The translations under genes and the position numbers were made by a program. The notes below the pieces were generated by a model. The model was not told the DNA's origin, searched no databases, and saw only the letters and a list, made by a program, of their open reading frames with translations. From Bacillota bacterium (GTDB taxonomy: Bacteria; Bacillota; Bacilli; Alicyclobacillales; SLC66): 40,461 nt of DNA. The DNA lies in NCBI GenBank assembly GCA_021821185.1, contig JAKACU010000004.1, positions 1 to 40,461 on the forward strand. Direction: 5' to 3'. How positions within the stretch are numbered: the stretch's first letter is position 1; every line of letters starts with the position of its first letter. Positions 17,550 through 26,204 of this stretch are shown piece by piece.

Positions 17550-18819
17550 AGACAAACTCTCTTTCTATAAATCCCATATCCATACCAAAACCGATAACTT
17601 TCATGATACGACGTTAACAACACCTCAAACGCTCCCTACTACCGCATCGTCATCCGATGCGTGGCATGCCGCTTGGGATGAGCTTCATGCTTCGCCATTT
17701 CAGCTTGACAATGAGTCCATCATGGTGCGACAAATAAGGTATCCCTTATCGTATCGTCACGGTCGATACACTTTGGGGGAAATTCTCGCTGTCTTAGCGA
17801 AGTGGAATGAATCAAATCTTAATCATCCCCTGTTAGGCCACGGTCGAAAAGAAAATGATCTCCTATTCTTTGATACGGAAACGACTGGTCTACAAGGAGG
17901 AACTGGAAACACGATTTTTCTATTAGGTACCAGTTTTATCGAAGATGATGCGGTGATCGTGCATCAGCACCTGTTGACAGATCCTTTTAGCGAAGCGGCA
18001 CTCTACCACTCGTTTTTGGGTGATACGCGCGATCGCACCCACCTGGTCACTTATAATGGCAAGTCGTTTGACTGGCCCCAGGTGAAAACGCGACATACCA
18101 TGCTGCGCGACACCGTACCTTTACTGCCCACCTTAGAGCATGTTGATTTGCTGCACGCAGCGCGAAGACTGTGGCGTGATGATCTCGAGTCATGTCGCTT
18201 ATCGCTTATCGAACCGGAAAAGCTTTCCGTCATTCGTAAAAATGATGTTCCAGGTTCCATGGCGCCGCTTTTATACTTTGATTTTTTGCATACGAAAGAC
18301 CCGAAAACCATAACAGGCGTTCTCTTGCATAACCAAATCGACGTGCTCTCTTTGATCACACTTTATACACATATTTCCAACCTCATTCTTGATACAAAAA
18401 CTTATGCATCCATGGAGGAACGACTTCGCTTAGCTCACTGGTTCGATGCACTTGGACAGACCGAGTACGCGATTAGCCTCTATGAACAACTTATTCAAAC
18501 AAGTGGTGCTTTGCGCACCTCTGCTCAAGTAGCCGCAGGGTTTTGTTATAAGAAACTCAAACTTTGGCACGAAGCTATTACTGTGTGGGAGTGTGCTTTG
18601 CACGATGAAGAACTGATGCATGCTGATGTGTATACCGAATTATCCAAAGTATACGAACATCAGCATAAGGATTACGAAAAAGCATTGTACTATGCTTTTT
18701 TAGCTTTCGATACGTTCAGGCGGCGATCTCGTCTACTACGTAAAGAGACCAAAAAAGGCAACCAAGCCTATCAAAAACGTATCGATCGGCTAACGCAAAA
18801 GGTGATCGATATACGCTAG
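17539..18819 (+). CDS. mrfB: RNase H-like 3'-5' exonuclease MrfB (YprB) with C-terminal TPR region
   Basis: This 426-residue protein matches YprB/MrfB, the exonuclease partner of MrfA. A DEDD-type nuclease domain starts with FFDTETTGLQGGTGN (the first acidic residues near position 111), continues through LVTYNGKSFDWP, and has a distal Asp near NQIDVLSL. The C-terminal third resembles tetratricopeptide repeats (YAISLYEQLIQ, HEAITVWECAL, YEKALYYAFLAF). ATG 17539 sits inside the end of mrfA and follows AGGGAG. The stop codon shares the palindrome CTAG with the stop of the convergent btuD gene. Confidence 0.9.
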   Translation: MSIKDKLSFYKSHIHTKTDNFHDTTLTTPQTLPTTASSSDAWHAAWDELHASPFQLDNESIMVRQIRYPLSYRHGRYTLGEILAVLAKWNESNLNHPLLGHGRKENDLLFFDTETTGLQGGTGNTIFLLGTSFIEDDAVIVHQHLLTDPFSEAALYHSFLGDTRDRTHLVTYNGKSFDWPQVKTRHTMLRDTVPLLPTLEHVDLLHAARRLWRDDLESCRLSLIEPEKLSVIRKNDVPGSMAPLLYFDFLHTKDPKTITGVLLHNQIDVLSLITLYTHISNLILDTKTYASMEERLRLAHWFDALGQTEYAISLYEQLIQTSGALRTSAQVAAGFCYKKLKLWHEAITVWECALHDEELMHADVYTELSKVYEHQHKDYEKALYYAFLAFDTFRRRSRLLRKETKKGNQAYQKRIDRLTQKVIDIR

Positions 18820-19571
18820 GTCAAACTTAACCGCAAAGCTTTCGTATAGGGATCATCGTACGTATGACCCACCACGTGAAAGACATCTTCTAGCATCAAC
18901 GGTTGCAGGACCTCGCGAGGTAGACCTCCATCTACGAGTTTCCCTTTTGATAACACAAACAACGAGGTGGCAAAGCGAGCGGCTAACTCCAGATCATGAA
19001 TCGATAAGATCACAAGATGACCATTTTTTGCAAGCGTTGATAAGATGGTGAGAATCTCCATTTGATAGGCAACATCAAGATTAGCAATCGGTTCATCCAA
19101 AATTATAATTTCACTTCCTTGAGCAAGACATCGTGCAATGGCCACGCGTTGCCGTTCACCGCCTGATAATTGTGCCATGGGTTTATGAAGGAACTCATGC
19201 AACCTGAGCGATTCCACTGCCTGATGTGCCCTATTGCGAACGGTTTTATCAAGCATGCCGAACGTATTGCGGTAGGGATACAAGCCCATCTCGATAAACT
19301 CATAGACTGTAAACGAAATATCGTCAGCCAACTGTTGTGGCATAAATGTAAGTTTACGAGCTCGAGCGCGCTTATCCATCGCATAAATGGACTGACCATC
19401 CACCAGGACGGCGCCCTGAGAACAGCGCCAAATTCCTGATGCTATACGCAACAGGGTTGATTTTCCAGCTCCGTTTGGACCAATGACCCCGACAACCTGA
19501 CCTTGTGTAAAGTGGGCAGACATCGTCTCAAGAATCGGATCGTAGCAGATTGTATCAAGATGTAATTCCAT
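18816..19571 (-). CDS. btuD: ABC transporter ATPase, cobalamin/iron-complex type
   Basis: The 251-residue ATPase has Walker A GPNGAGKST, signature LSGGERQR, Walker B IIILDEPIANLD and switch His in LSIHD. It belongs to the FecE/BtuD branch that powers uptake of B12, haem or siderophores. It is the third gene of a btuF-btuC-btuD operon headed by a cobalamin riboswitch, which makes corrinoid the likely cargo. ATG 19571 follows AAAGGAAG and lies 15 bases after the permease stop. Siderophore transport by a B12-controlled paralogue is a less likely alternative. Confidence 0.88.
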   Translation of the reverse strand: MELHLDTICYDPILETMSAHFTQGQVVGVIGPNGAGKSTLLRIASGIWRCSQGAVLVDGQSIYAMDKRARARKLTFMPQQLADDISFTVYEFIEMGLYPYRNTFGMLDKTVRNRAHQAVESLRLHEFLHKPMAQLSGGERQRVAIARCLAQGSEIIILDEPIANLDVAYQMEILTILSTLAKNGHLVILSIHDLELAARFATSLFVLSKGKLVDGGLPREVLQPLMLEDVFHVVGHTYDDPYTKALRLSLT

Positions 19572-19586
19572 AGGCTTTAGCTTCCT

Positions 19587-20603
19587 TTATCCATGTCGAG
19601 ACAATCGTTGTTGTTTTCGTAATAAAAATAAAAAGAAAGGAACGCCTAATGCCGAAGTGACGATACCGATATTGATTTCCACGGGCATCATTACCGTTCG
19701 CGCAACAATATCCGATGCGATAAGCAAGATCGCTCCACCGATCGCTGACGCAGGCAACAGCAAGCGATGACTCGGCCCAATCACCAGCCGAACAGTATGG
19801 GGAACAATCAAACCGACAAACCCAATAGCTCCGCTTACGCTAATACAACTACCCACCACAAATGCACAGATAGTTAATAGAAGTCGTTTCTTACGTTCCA
19901 CGTAAACACCAACGCCATGTGCCTGCTCGTCACCTAAAGATAATAGATCTAACGTCGGCGCTTCTATCCAGAAGATCAAGAAACCTATGACAGAAAATAA
20001 ACCAACGATCAACGCATTGATCCATGTGCTTCCGTCAAGCCCACCCATTAACCAAAAAAGTGCTTGCTGCAAACTTTGCAATGGAGAAAGCGAGAGCAGG
20101 AGATCAACTCCCGCTCCAGACAAAGCACTGATCGCTACCCCAGCTAAGAGCAAAGCATAAATTGACGTAAAACCTTTTACGGTGGCAAGAGCATAAATAA
20201 CAAATACGGTAATGAGCCCAGCCACAAAGGCAAACATAGGGACTGCCCAAATACCGATAGCTGCAGCGCCTAATTGCATCGAGAAAACTGCGCCAAGCGC
20301 TGCCCCACTTGAGACGCCGATCACACCGGGATCAGCCATTGGATTCCGGAAAACGGCTTGCAACACAGCACCTGTACTGGCAAGTCCCGCGCCGACAAAC
20401 AAAGCCACCACAACTCGCGGTAAACGGATGGCCCCCATAACAACCGCATCCGCGCTATGGATGCCAAGAAAATAGGCGCGTGTATCCGGTATAATGCGAT
20501 CAAGCGGCAACCACATAGGTCCGACCGATATTTCCACTGCAGCCACAATGACTAAGATGGCGGCCAGAAATACAAGAACCGTGATCGGTGATACACGTTT
20601 CAT
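19587..20603 (-). CDS. btuC: FecCD/BtuC-family ABC transporter permease
   Basis: This 338-residue permease of about nine to ten helices carries family motifs RLPRVVVALFVGAGLASTGAVLQAVFRNPMADPGVIGVSSGA and GAIGFVGLIVPHTVRLVIGPSHR (given here as landmarks only). The latter contains the coupling-helix region that contacts the ATPase. Its ATG overlaps the substrate-binding protein stop by four bases (ATGA), so translation is coupled. Cobalamin specificity is inferred from the riboswitch. Confidence 0.9.
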   Translation of the reverse strand: MKRVSPITVLVFLAAILVIVAAVEISVGPMWLPLDRIIPDTRAYFLGIHSADAVVMGAIRLPRVVVALFVGAGLASTGAVLQAVFRNPMADPGVIGVSSGAALGAVFSMQLGAAAIGIWAVPMFAFVAGLITVFVIYALATVKGFTSIYALLLAGVAISALSGAGVDLLLSLSPLQSLQQALFWLMGGLDGSTWINALIVGLFSVIGFLIFWIEAPTLDLLSLGDEQAHGVGVYVERKKRLLLTICAFVVGSCISVSGAIGFVGLIVPHTVRLVIGPSHRLLLPASAIGGAILLIASDIVARTVMMPVEINIGIVTSALGVPFFLFLLRKQQRLSRHG

Positions 20604-21580
20604 TGTAGTTGGTTGTTGCTAGGCAACTTGGAAAAAGGATACAACACATGAGCAACATCTCGCACACCGCGAACGATGTACTGCGATACCGCCATCAGTT
20701 GCGCACCGTTAATCGTGTAGACACGAAAACTTTTCACAGCTGCAACTGAGGCGAGTGCTGGATCACTCATGATCTTTTTAACGAATCCTGGATCATTATT
20801 GGCGTCGATAATCACCTGCGGGTTCATCTTGACAATTTCCTCATCCGTCAACAATTTCCATCCATTGATGGCTTTTGCCGCATTGATCCCGCCAGCAGCC
20901 GTAATTACGCTATCTACCGTGGTGTTTCTTCCAGCAGTATAGCCACTTGTACTATAATCAAGTACGGTAAGTTTTTTTAACTTAGCTGTCGCTTGATGAA
21001 TCACCTGAAGTTGCTTCTTCATGGCTGTCACCATATGCGTTGCTTTAGCAGGTATCCCTACGAGACGTCCAACAACATCGATATTATTCTCAATGTCATG
21101 TATTGAATTGAAATTCGTGAACTCAAAGACCGGTACGCCTGTCTGCTCAATTTGTTGCACGATAGCTGGAGTGTTATATGATGCCATCAGCACGATATTC
21201 GGTTTCACAGCAAGCACTTGCTCTGCATTGACTTGACCAATTGCAGGAATACCTTTCACATAGGAAGAAATGTTCGAGTACGCAGGTTGTGAAGCGTACG
21301 TCGTCACCATCACGATACGTTTTTTCGGAACCAAGCCGGCAAGAATTTCATCAGTTCCTTCGGTAGTCGATGCAATACGATAAGGCAACTTCGCAATCGT
21401 CACTTTATGGCCAGCTTCATCCAAAAGTCGTAATGGATAAGCTGATTTCACAACATGACGAGATGATGTTTTCACCTTTGTATTTACGCCGTGACTACCT
21501 TGACCAATATGTGATGCTGCACCTGCAGTTACTGCCAGTAAGGCAACCATGACTGCAGTCATCGTTAGTTGCAATTTCAC
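20600..21580 (-). CDS. btuF: Cobalamin-type ABC transporter substrate-binding protein
   Basis: The 326-residue class III binding protein has the BtuF/FhuD fold pattern: an N-terminal segment KLPYRIASTTEGTDEILAGL, the connecting helix region and a C-terminal lobe (IDANNDPGF). A Sec signal peptide spans about residues 1-22. No Cys follows it, so it is not a canonical lipoprotein, which is unusual for a Gram-positive binding protein. The start is GTG 21580, preceded by AAAGGGGA. It is first in the btuFCD operon, behind the cobalamin riboswitch and terminator. Confidence 0.86.
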   Translation of the reverse strand: MKLQLTMTAVMVALLAVTAGAASHIGQGSHGVNTKVKTSSRHVVKSAYPLRLLDEAGHKVTIAKLPYRIASTTEGTDEILAGLVPKKRIVMVTTYASQPAYSNISSYVKGIPAIGQVNAEQVLAVKPNIVLMASYNTPAIVQQIEQTGVPVFEFTNFNSIHDIENNIDVVGRLVGIPAKATHMVTAMKKQLQVIHQATAKLKKLTVLDYSTSGYTAGRNTTVDSVITAAGGINAAKAINGWKLLTDEEIVKMNPQVIIDANNDPGFVKKIMSDPALASVAAVKSFRVYTINGAQLMAVSQYIVRGVRDVAHVLYPFSKLPSNNQLQ

Positions 21581-21670
21581 GATTATTTCCCCTTTCTTGC
21601 GTGTCCACCACGTACTTCAAGAGCCTACACGAAAGAACAACAGCAAACTACACAGGTGTGTCAACAGCAG

Positions 21671-21705
21671 AAAAACCGATACTCTACCCTCTGGCAGAAT
21701 ACCGG
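21671..21705 (-). terminator. Intrinsic terminator in the cobalamin riboswitch expression platform
   Basis: On the minus strand CCGGTATTCT (21696-21705) pairs with AGAGTATCGG (21676-21685) over ten base pairs including two G-U. The loop is ten bases and TTTTT (21671-21675) follows. It lies between the aptamer and btuF and would stop transcription when B12 is bound. Confidence 0.75.
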
Positions 21706-21774
21706 CTAATCGAACTTGTACGTGACATATCGTCGGTTACTATCGATGTGAGCACGGTTGAACCTTTCCGCGAA

Positions 21775-21962
21775 GGTTGCACGTCGTCCCTTTCAGGCAG
21801 GTCTCCTGGCTTACAGCGCGACTTATTCAACACCTTCCTGCACAATTTATACAGTGGTATTGGTCGACACGAGGCTGTTTACAGTGGCGGGACCGCACCG
21901 GACTCACACCGGTTTCCCTATTCTCTCTGCTATGGCAGAGCACCCGAAAGTCTTAAACCTTA
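21775..21962 (-). promoter_or_regulatory. Cobalamin (B12) riboswitch
   Basis: The minus strand carries the conserved aptamer blocks in order: GGGTGCTCTG, GGGAAACCGGTGTGAG, TCCGGTGCGGTCCCGCCACTG, and the B12-box-like AGCCAGGAGACCTGCCTG near 21796-21816. This is a textbook cobalamin aptamer upstream of btuF, and it predicts repression of the transporter operon by adenosylcobalamin. Confidence 0.95.
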
Positions 21963-21979
21963 TAATCAGGTCGTCTTCT

Positions 21980-22009
21980 ATGCTACTAAAGGTCAACAAC
22001 CCTTGTCAA
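21980..22009 (-). promoter_or_regulatory. Promoter of the cobalamin riboswitch-btuFCD transcript
   Basis: A perfect TTGACA (22004-22009) and TAGCAT (21980-21985) are separated by 18 bases on the minus strand, immediately upstream of the riboswitch. Confidence 0.5.
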
Positions 22010-22060
22010 GAACGCCTCACATAATCTCTGCGCTCTCCTCCTGCATGAAACTGTCTCCTC

Positions 22061-23680
22061 TCAACCGTGCAAAGTGAGTTGAATCACTTTTACTAACAAC
22101 ATAACCACGGCGATCACAAGATATCCGCGCAAGGCCAGCATGCCCCATTTTTGTCCGAGGGACCACCTTGGTTTCCCTAACGAATGTAAGCTTGGCATCC
22201 GCCAACTCGCTTTATCCCCTAGTGGCACTTCACGAGGTGATCTTGTTTTTAGCGTGGCTAAAAAAATAGTAGCGGCCACGAAGAGGCCTACAGTTAATAG
22301 AGCTGCAGAGCCTTCAAGCAAACTCCAAACAGAAAGCGTAGGAAAAAATGTACTTGTCGCAAGGATTAAGGAAAGCATGACGAGCACGGACACGATAATA
22401 AAAGCCACTACATTAACCCACGTTTTATTCACCCATGGACCAAGCACAGCGACATCATTGCACAGTAAAAGCAAAAACACCGTGGCACTAGGCAAAAGAA
22501 TCCCAGCGAGCGCCTGGACAGCCATAGTGATCAAACCCAAAGGCGCGTGTGGGATGAGCACGACAAGCGCTGCTACTACGATAACAGCCGTATAGGCAAT
22601 ATAAAACCCCTTACCGTCCTTGACACTGCGATGCAGTGAATGTTTAACACCAAACACATCACCAAAAGCATAGGACGTCGATAAAGTAACGGCCGCAGCT
22701 CCAATGAGTGATGAGTTCAACAAAATAATCGCAAACAAATCACCGGATAGTTTACTAACATGTGCGGATAAGCCACGAATGACGCTACCTGCGTCCATAA
22801 ACTGACCGAACAATGGCGTACCCTGAAACGCAAACGCTGTACAGATGATAATAGCCGCGGCACCAAGGATAACCACAAAAGACCCGATAATGGTATCGGC
22901 GCGTTCATAAGCCATCCAACGAGGCGTAAGTCTTTTGTCGATAACATTAGACTGTTGAAAAAACAACTGCCAAGGCGCGACTGTTGTGCCTACCATGCCA
23001 ACAATTAAAAGCAATGCGTTTGACGTGAGTCCACCTTTTATTCCCGGCACGAGACTCTTAACGAGGGGCATCACCGTGGGGTGACTTAAAAACATCATGG
23101 GAAGAACCAGCAGGTTGATCAACACCATAAGGTACATTAACCGTTCCCAACGACGAAAACTGCCTGTAACGGTCATGGCGATCAAAAAAAATGCGGCGAG
23201 TGTAACTGATATCAGGGGTGACACGCCAAAATGTTGCATAGATAACACGATACCTATAAATTCCGTGATGACCGTTAATATATTAAGTAAGAATAGATCT
23301 CCGACAGAAAATATACCCCAAAATTTTCCAAAACGTTCAAAAATCAGTCGCGCATGTCCTACTCCTGTCACGAGTCCCAGTCGTACAACCATTTCTTGAT
23401 TCACGATTAACACAGGTACTAACAACAAGAGTACCCAAAGCAAACTTGTCCCAAAATTCTGTCCTGCCTGTGCATACGTAGCGACTCCACCTGCGTCGTT
23501 ATCGCCAACCATCACAATCAAACCTGGCCCCATAATCGCCAATAACGTCACAAGGCGGGCTTTCCAGGTTGTCCGCATCCCCGTATCATCGATAGAAATA
23601 CTTCCAAATGCGCCATGGATATCGCCTACATGCGCTACATCAAGTACAGCAGTATGGTGTACAACCATATTTTTGCTCAT
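22061..23680 (-). CDS. Nramp-related magnesium transporter (NMgt/NRMT type)
   Basis: This 539-residue polytopic protein belongs to the Nramp/SLC11 superfamily. Instead of the DPGN metal motif in helix 1 it has DNDAGG (residues 60-65), and in helix 6 the MPH motif is replaced by APW (235-237). These substitutions mark the Nramp-related Mg2+ transporters, which accept hydrated Mg2+ rather than Mn2+ or Fe2+. The M-box riboswitch directly upstream independently supports Mg2+. ATG 23680 follows AAGGGGG at nine bases. In-frame upstream sequence is closed by a TGA near 23700. A hydrophilic N-terminus of about 40 residues precedes the first helix. Confidence 0.88.
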   Translation of the reverse strand: MSKNMVVHHTAVLDVAHVGDIHGAFGSISIDDTGMRTTWKARLVTLLAIMGPGLIVMVGDNDAGGVATYAQAGQNFGTSLLWVLLLLVPVLIVNQEMVVRLGLVTGVGHARLIFERFGKFWGIFSVGDLFLLNILTVITEFIGIVLSMQHFGVSPLISVTLAAFFLIAMTVTGSFRRWERLMYLMVLINLLVLPMMFLSHPTVMPLVKSLVPGIKGGLTSNALLLIVGMVGTTVAPWQLFFQQSNVIDKRLTPRWMAYERADTIIGSFVVILGAAAIIICTAFAFQGTPLFGQFMDAGSVIRGLSAHVSKLSGDLFAIILLNSSLIGAAAVTLSTSYAFGDVFGVKHSLHRSVKDGKGFYIAYTAVIVVAALVVLIPHAPLGLITMAVQALAGILLPSATVFLLLLCNDVAVLGPWVNKTWVNVVAFIIVSVLVMLSLILATSTFFPTLSVWSLLEGSAALLTVGLFVAATIFLATLKTRSPREVPLGDKASWRMPSLHSLGKPRWSLGQKWGMLALRGYLVIAVVMLLVKVIQLTLHG

Positions 23681-23759
23681 CGCAAAAAGCCCCCTTCAGG
23701 TGGTGATTCTTGTGAGACATCAAAATTGTGCATCGTATAGCACTAGGACCTGAGTCCAC
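23640..23759 (-). CDS. Putative 39-codon leader ORF between the M-box terminator and the Mg2+ transporter
   Basis: A very strong ribosome-binding site, AAGGAGG (23768-23774), stands eight bases before GTG 23759. The frame encodes 39 residues, is unusually rich in Cys and His (five Cys, three His; it includes SHKNHH and ends PYCCT), and stops at 23640, 41 bases inside the transporter gene in a different reading frame. It could be a translated leader affecting initiation at ATG 23680, or a fortuitous frame after a strong Shine-Dalgarno site. No similarity is recognised. Confidence 0.35.
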   Translation of the reverse strand: MDSGPSAIRCTILMSHKNHHLKGAFCDEQKYGCTPYCCT

Positions 23760-23812
23760 AAAAACCACCTCCTTAAAGGGATAATTCACTGCTGTACATT
23801 ACCTATAAATAA

Positions 23813-23841
23813 GCCCCCTTTGGTGACATACCAAAGGGGGC
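23813..23841 (-). terminator. M-box terminator hairpin
   Basis: GCCCCCTTTGGT and ACCAAAGGGGGC form a perfect 12-base-pair stem with a five-base loop, followed on the minus strand by TTATTTATA. The CCCCC strand can instead pair with GGGGG at the 3' strand of the M-box closing helix (about 23876-23880). This gives the mutually exclusive terminator/antiterminator expected for an M-box switch. Confidence 0.8.
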
Positions 23842-23873
23842 CATCATCGCATAATAAACCAATGTTGCGATCA

Positions 23874-24040
23874 GATCCCCCTAGTGTAGCTTCAGCACTA
23901 TATGACGTAGAGACAATTCACTCAGCCACGTTGAGTAGAGCCTTAATCCGGCAACACTTGTTCTACCCATTGGCGTCTTTCGACGTTTCCGGGCAGTGGC
24001 CTGTGTTCACATAGACGCCTCGCCTAACGAGGATACCTTA
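23874..24040 (-). promoter_or_regulatory. M-box (ykoK leader) Mg2+ riboswitch
   Basis: The minus strand shows the nearly invariant M-box blocks: TCGTTAGGCGAGGC, CACTGCCCGGAAACGTCG, AAAGACGCCAATGGGT, AAGGCTCTAC, GTGGCTGAGTGAAT, CTACGTCATATAGTGCTGAAGC. The closing helix pairs ATCCTC with GGGGAT. It controls the Nramp-related transporter, which should be switched off when Mg2+ is abundant. Confidence 0.95.
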
Positions 24041-24065
24041 TTACTTTCATTCTACTAACTACTTT

Positions 24066-24094
24066 AGTGTAGCACCTGCTCTTCTATTCGGCAA
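24066..24094 (-). promoter_or_regulatory. Promoter of the M-box-Mg2+ transporter transcript
   Basis: TTGCCG (24089-24094), a 17-base spacer, and an extended -10 TGCTACACT (hexamer 24066-24071) on the minus strand, about 30 bases upstream of the M-box. Confidence 0.55.
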
Positions 24095-24140
24095 CTATCT
24101 TTAGCCTATTTGTCGCCTATTCTCACTACTATGGGAACCA

Positions 24141-24170
24141 TTGAAACCTTCACGGATTGTATGCTATGAT
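24141..24170 (+). promoter_or_regulatory. Promoter of the oligopeptide transporter operon
   Basis: TTGAAA (24141-24146), an 18-base spacer and TATGAT (24165-24170) with the TG extension at 24162-24163. This would give an untranslated leader of about 60 bases before ATG 24237. Confidence 0.6.
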
Positions 24171-24236
24171 GTTAAATATTCTTTCACTTGATTAGTTTTA
24201 TCATTAAATATCGGATGTTTCATTCCGTCGAGGTGA

Positions 24237-25223
24237 ATGTACCTGACATCACTGCTTGAAATAAATCAGTTGCGCACTAGCTTTATGTCCCAAAATGGCC
24301 CGATGCCCGCCATCGATGATGTTTCATTCACGATAGCATCCGGAGAAACAGTCGGCATCGTTGGTGAATCCGGTTGCGGAAAAAGTGTCACTTCTTTATC
24401 TGTCATGCAACTTCTTACGTCAAACGGCACTATCGCGCATGGTTCCATTCAGTTCAATGGTAAAGAGCTTGTCGGCTTGAGCGACCGGGAGATGCGCAAA
24501 ATCCGTGGCAATGAGATCGGCATGATTTTTCAGGAGCCCATGACATCACTTAACCCAGTACATAAAATTGGGCACCAAGTCAGTGAATCCTTACGGATTC
24601 ATACGAACATTCCAAAACGGGAAGCTATGGCTAAAGCGCTCGAGTTGCTACGCTTAGTGGGGATTCCCCGTCCGGAAAAAATTCTGTACGAATATCCGCA
24701 TCGGTTATCGGGAGGCATGAGACAGAGGGTGGTGATTGCTATCGCCATCGCTTGCAATCCGCAACTTCTCATCGCTGATGAACCCACAACAGCTCTTGAT
24801 GTTACGATTCAAGCGCAAATTCTTGATTTGTTGCGCACCATCAAAGCTGAGCGTAACATGGCTATCATGCTCATCACACACGACTTAGGTGTAGTCGCCG
24901 AGATGTGTGATCGCGTCATCGTGATGTACGCAGGCAAAATCGTTGAAGAAGCATCGGTTATGGATATCTTTAAAAATCCAACGCACCCTTATACGATAGG
25001 TCTCTTGAAATCTATGCCAAAACTTGATCGTCGCGAATCCCGTCTATATTCGATTCCTGGAACGGTTCCAAGTATTGAACGAATGCCAGCTGGTTGCAGA
25101 TTTGCGGCCCGTTGCGAATTCGCTACACAAAAGTGCGTTGAGCAAGAACCTGGTCTACTGTCCGTGTCTGCTAACCATCGCAGTCGGTGCTGGTTAGTCG
25201 AACAAGGAGGCATTGAACATTGA
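24237..25223 (+). CDS. Oligopeptide/dipeptide ABC transporter ATPase (OppD/DppD)
   Basis: This 328-residue peptide-transporter ATPase has Walker A GESGCGKS, signature LSGGMRQR, Walker [13 protein letters not shown] and switch His in LITHD. The C-terminal OppD/F extension carries the Cys cluster [20 protein letters not shown] abuts ATG 24237 directly, closer than normal; an alternative initiation a few codons downstream cannot be excluded. It is the first gene of the operon, and its stop overlaps the oppF TTG start by four bases. Confidence 0.92.
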   Translation: MYLTSLLEINQLRTSFMSQNGPMPAIDDVSFTIASGETVGIVGESGCGKSVTSLSVMQLLTSNGTIAHGSIQFNGKELVGLSDREMRKIRGNEIGMIFQEPMTSLNPVHKIGHQVSESLRIHTNIPKREAMAKALELLRLVGIPRPEKILYEYPHRLSGGMRQRVVIAIAIACNPQLLIADEPTTALDVTIQAQILDLLRTIKAERNMAIMLITHDLGVVAEMCDRVIVMYAGKIVEEASVMDIFKNPTHPYTIGLLKSMPKLDRRESRLYSIPGTVPSIERMPAGCRFAARCEFATQKCVEQEPGLLSVSANHRSRCWLVEQGGIEH

Positions 25224-26191
25224 CGGAACCCTTATTGCAAGTAGTCAATCTCAAAAAGCACTTCCCAATAAAAAGCGGGATTTTTCAACATACGGTAGGT
25301 CAGGTACGTGCCGTTGACGGTGTGAGTTTCACCGTCAACGAAGGTGAAACATTTGGCTTAGTTGGTGAGAGTGGATGTGGTAAGTCCACAACTGGACGAG
25401 CTATCTTACGTTTGATTGAACCAACAGACGGTTCAGTGATCTTTGATGGTCAAGAGATTACCAAACTGGGTCACACCAACATGAAAAAACTGCGCGGGCA
25501 AATGCAGATCGTTTTTCAAGATCCGTATGCATCGCTCAATCCGCGGTTCACCATCCGACAAACATTAGAAGAACCACTCATTACGCATAAAACCCATCCA
25601 TCAGTAGCGATGAGGCTAAAGCGAATTGCAGAACTTCTTGAGATTGTTGGTTTATCACCCAGCCGTATGAATCGCTACCCTCACGAGTTTTCCGGAGGAC
25701 AACGACAACGCATAGGCATCGCGCGCGCTTTGGCCGTTAACCCAAGACTGATCATTGCGGATGAACCCGTATCAGCACTTGACGTTTCTGTACAATCGCA
25801 GGTCTTGAATTTGTTTGATGATCTGCAAAAGCAATTGCATTTAACATACGTTTTTATCGCCCATGATTTGAGCGTTGTGCGCCATATCAGTGATCGGATC
25901 GGCGTGATGTATTTGGGAAAAATGGTTGAGATGACAACCTCCGATTTACTCTACCAGGAACCTTTGCATCCCTATACACAAGCTTTACTATCAGCCGTAC
26001 CTGTTCCGGATCCTGCCGCTAAACGAGAGCGGATCATCTTACAAGGTGATCTTCCAAGTCCAGCCAATCCACCAAAAGGCTGTCCCTTCCACACTCGTTG
26101 TCAGCATGTTATGGATATTTGCAAAACAGTGACGCCTGAATTCGTCGAAGTGAAGCCGAATCACTTCACATCGTGTCATCTCTATTCCTGA
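25220..26191 (+). CDS. Oligopeptide/dipeptide ABC transporter ATPase (OppF/DppF)
   Basis: This 323-residue second ATPase of the heterodimeric peptide importer has Walker [10 protein letters not shown], signature FSGGQRQR, Walker [12 protein letters not shown] and switch His in FIAHD. The C-terminal Cys-rich extension is [14 protein letters not shown]. The start is TTG 25220, nine bases after AAGGAGG, inside the oppD stop (TTGA). Peptide versus other substrates (for example nickel) cannot be separated for the ATPases alone. Confidence 0.92.
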   Translation: MTEPLLQVVNLKKHFPIKSGIFQHTVGQVRAVDGVSFTVNEGETFGLVGESGCGKSTTGRAILRLIEPTDGSVIFDGQEITKLGHTNMKKLRGQMQIVFQDPYASLNPRFTIRQTLEEPLITHKTHPSVAMRLKRIAELLEIVGLSPSRMNRYPHEFSGGQRQRIGIARALAVNPRLIIADEPVSALDVSVQSQVLNLFDDLQKQLHLTYVFIAHDLSVVRHISDRIGVMYLGKMVEMTTSDLLYQEPLHPYTQALLSAVPVPDPAAKRERIILQGDLPSPANPPKGCPFHTRCQHVMDICKTVTPEFVEVKPNHFTSCHLYS

Positions 26192-26204
26192 GAGGAAGCG
26201 TATC

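Noticed and set aside
22008..22046. Nine-codon frame (MQEESAEIM) after a GAGAGGAG motif downstream of the Mg2+ transporter
   Set aside because: Too short and unsupported; it overlaps the btuF promoter region.
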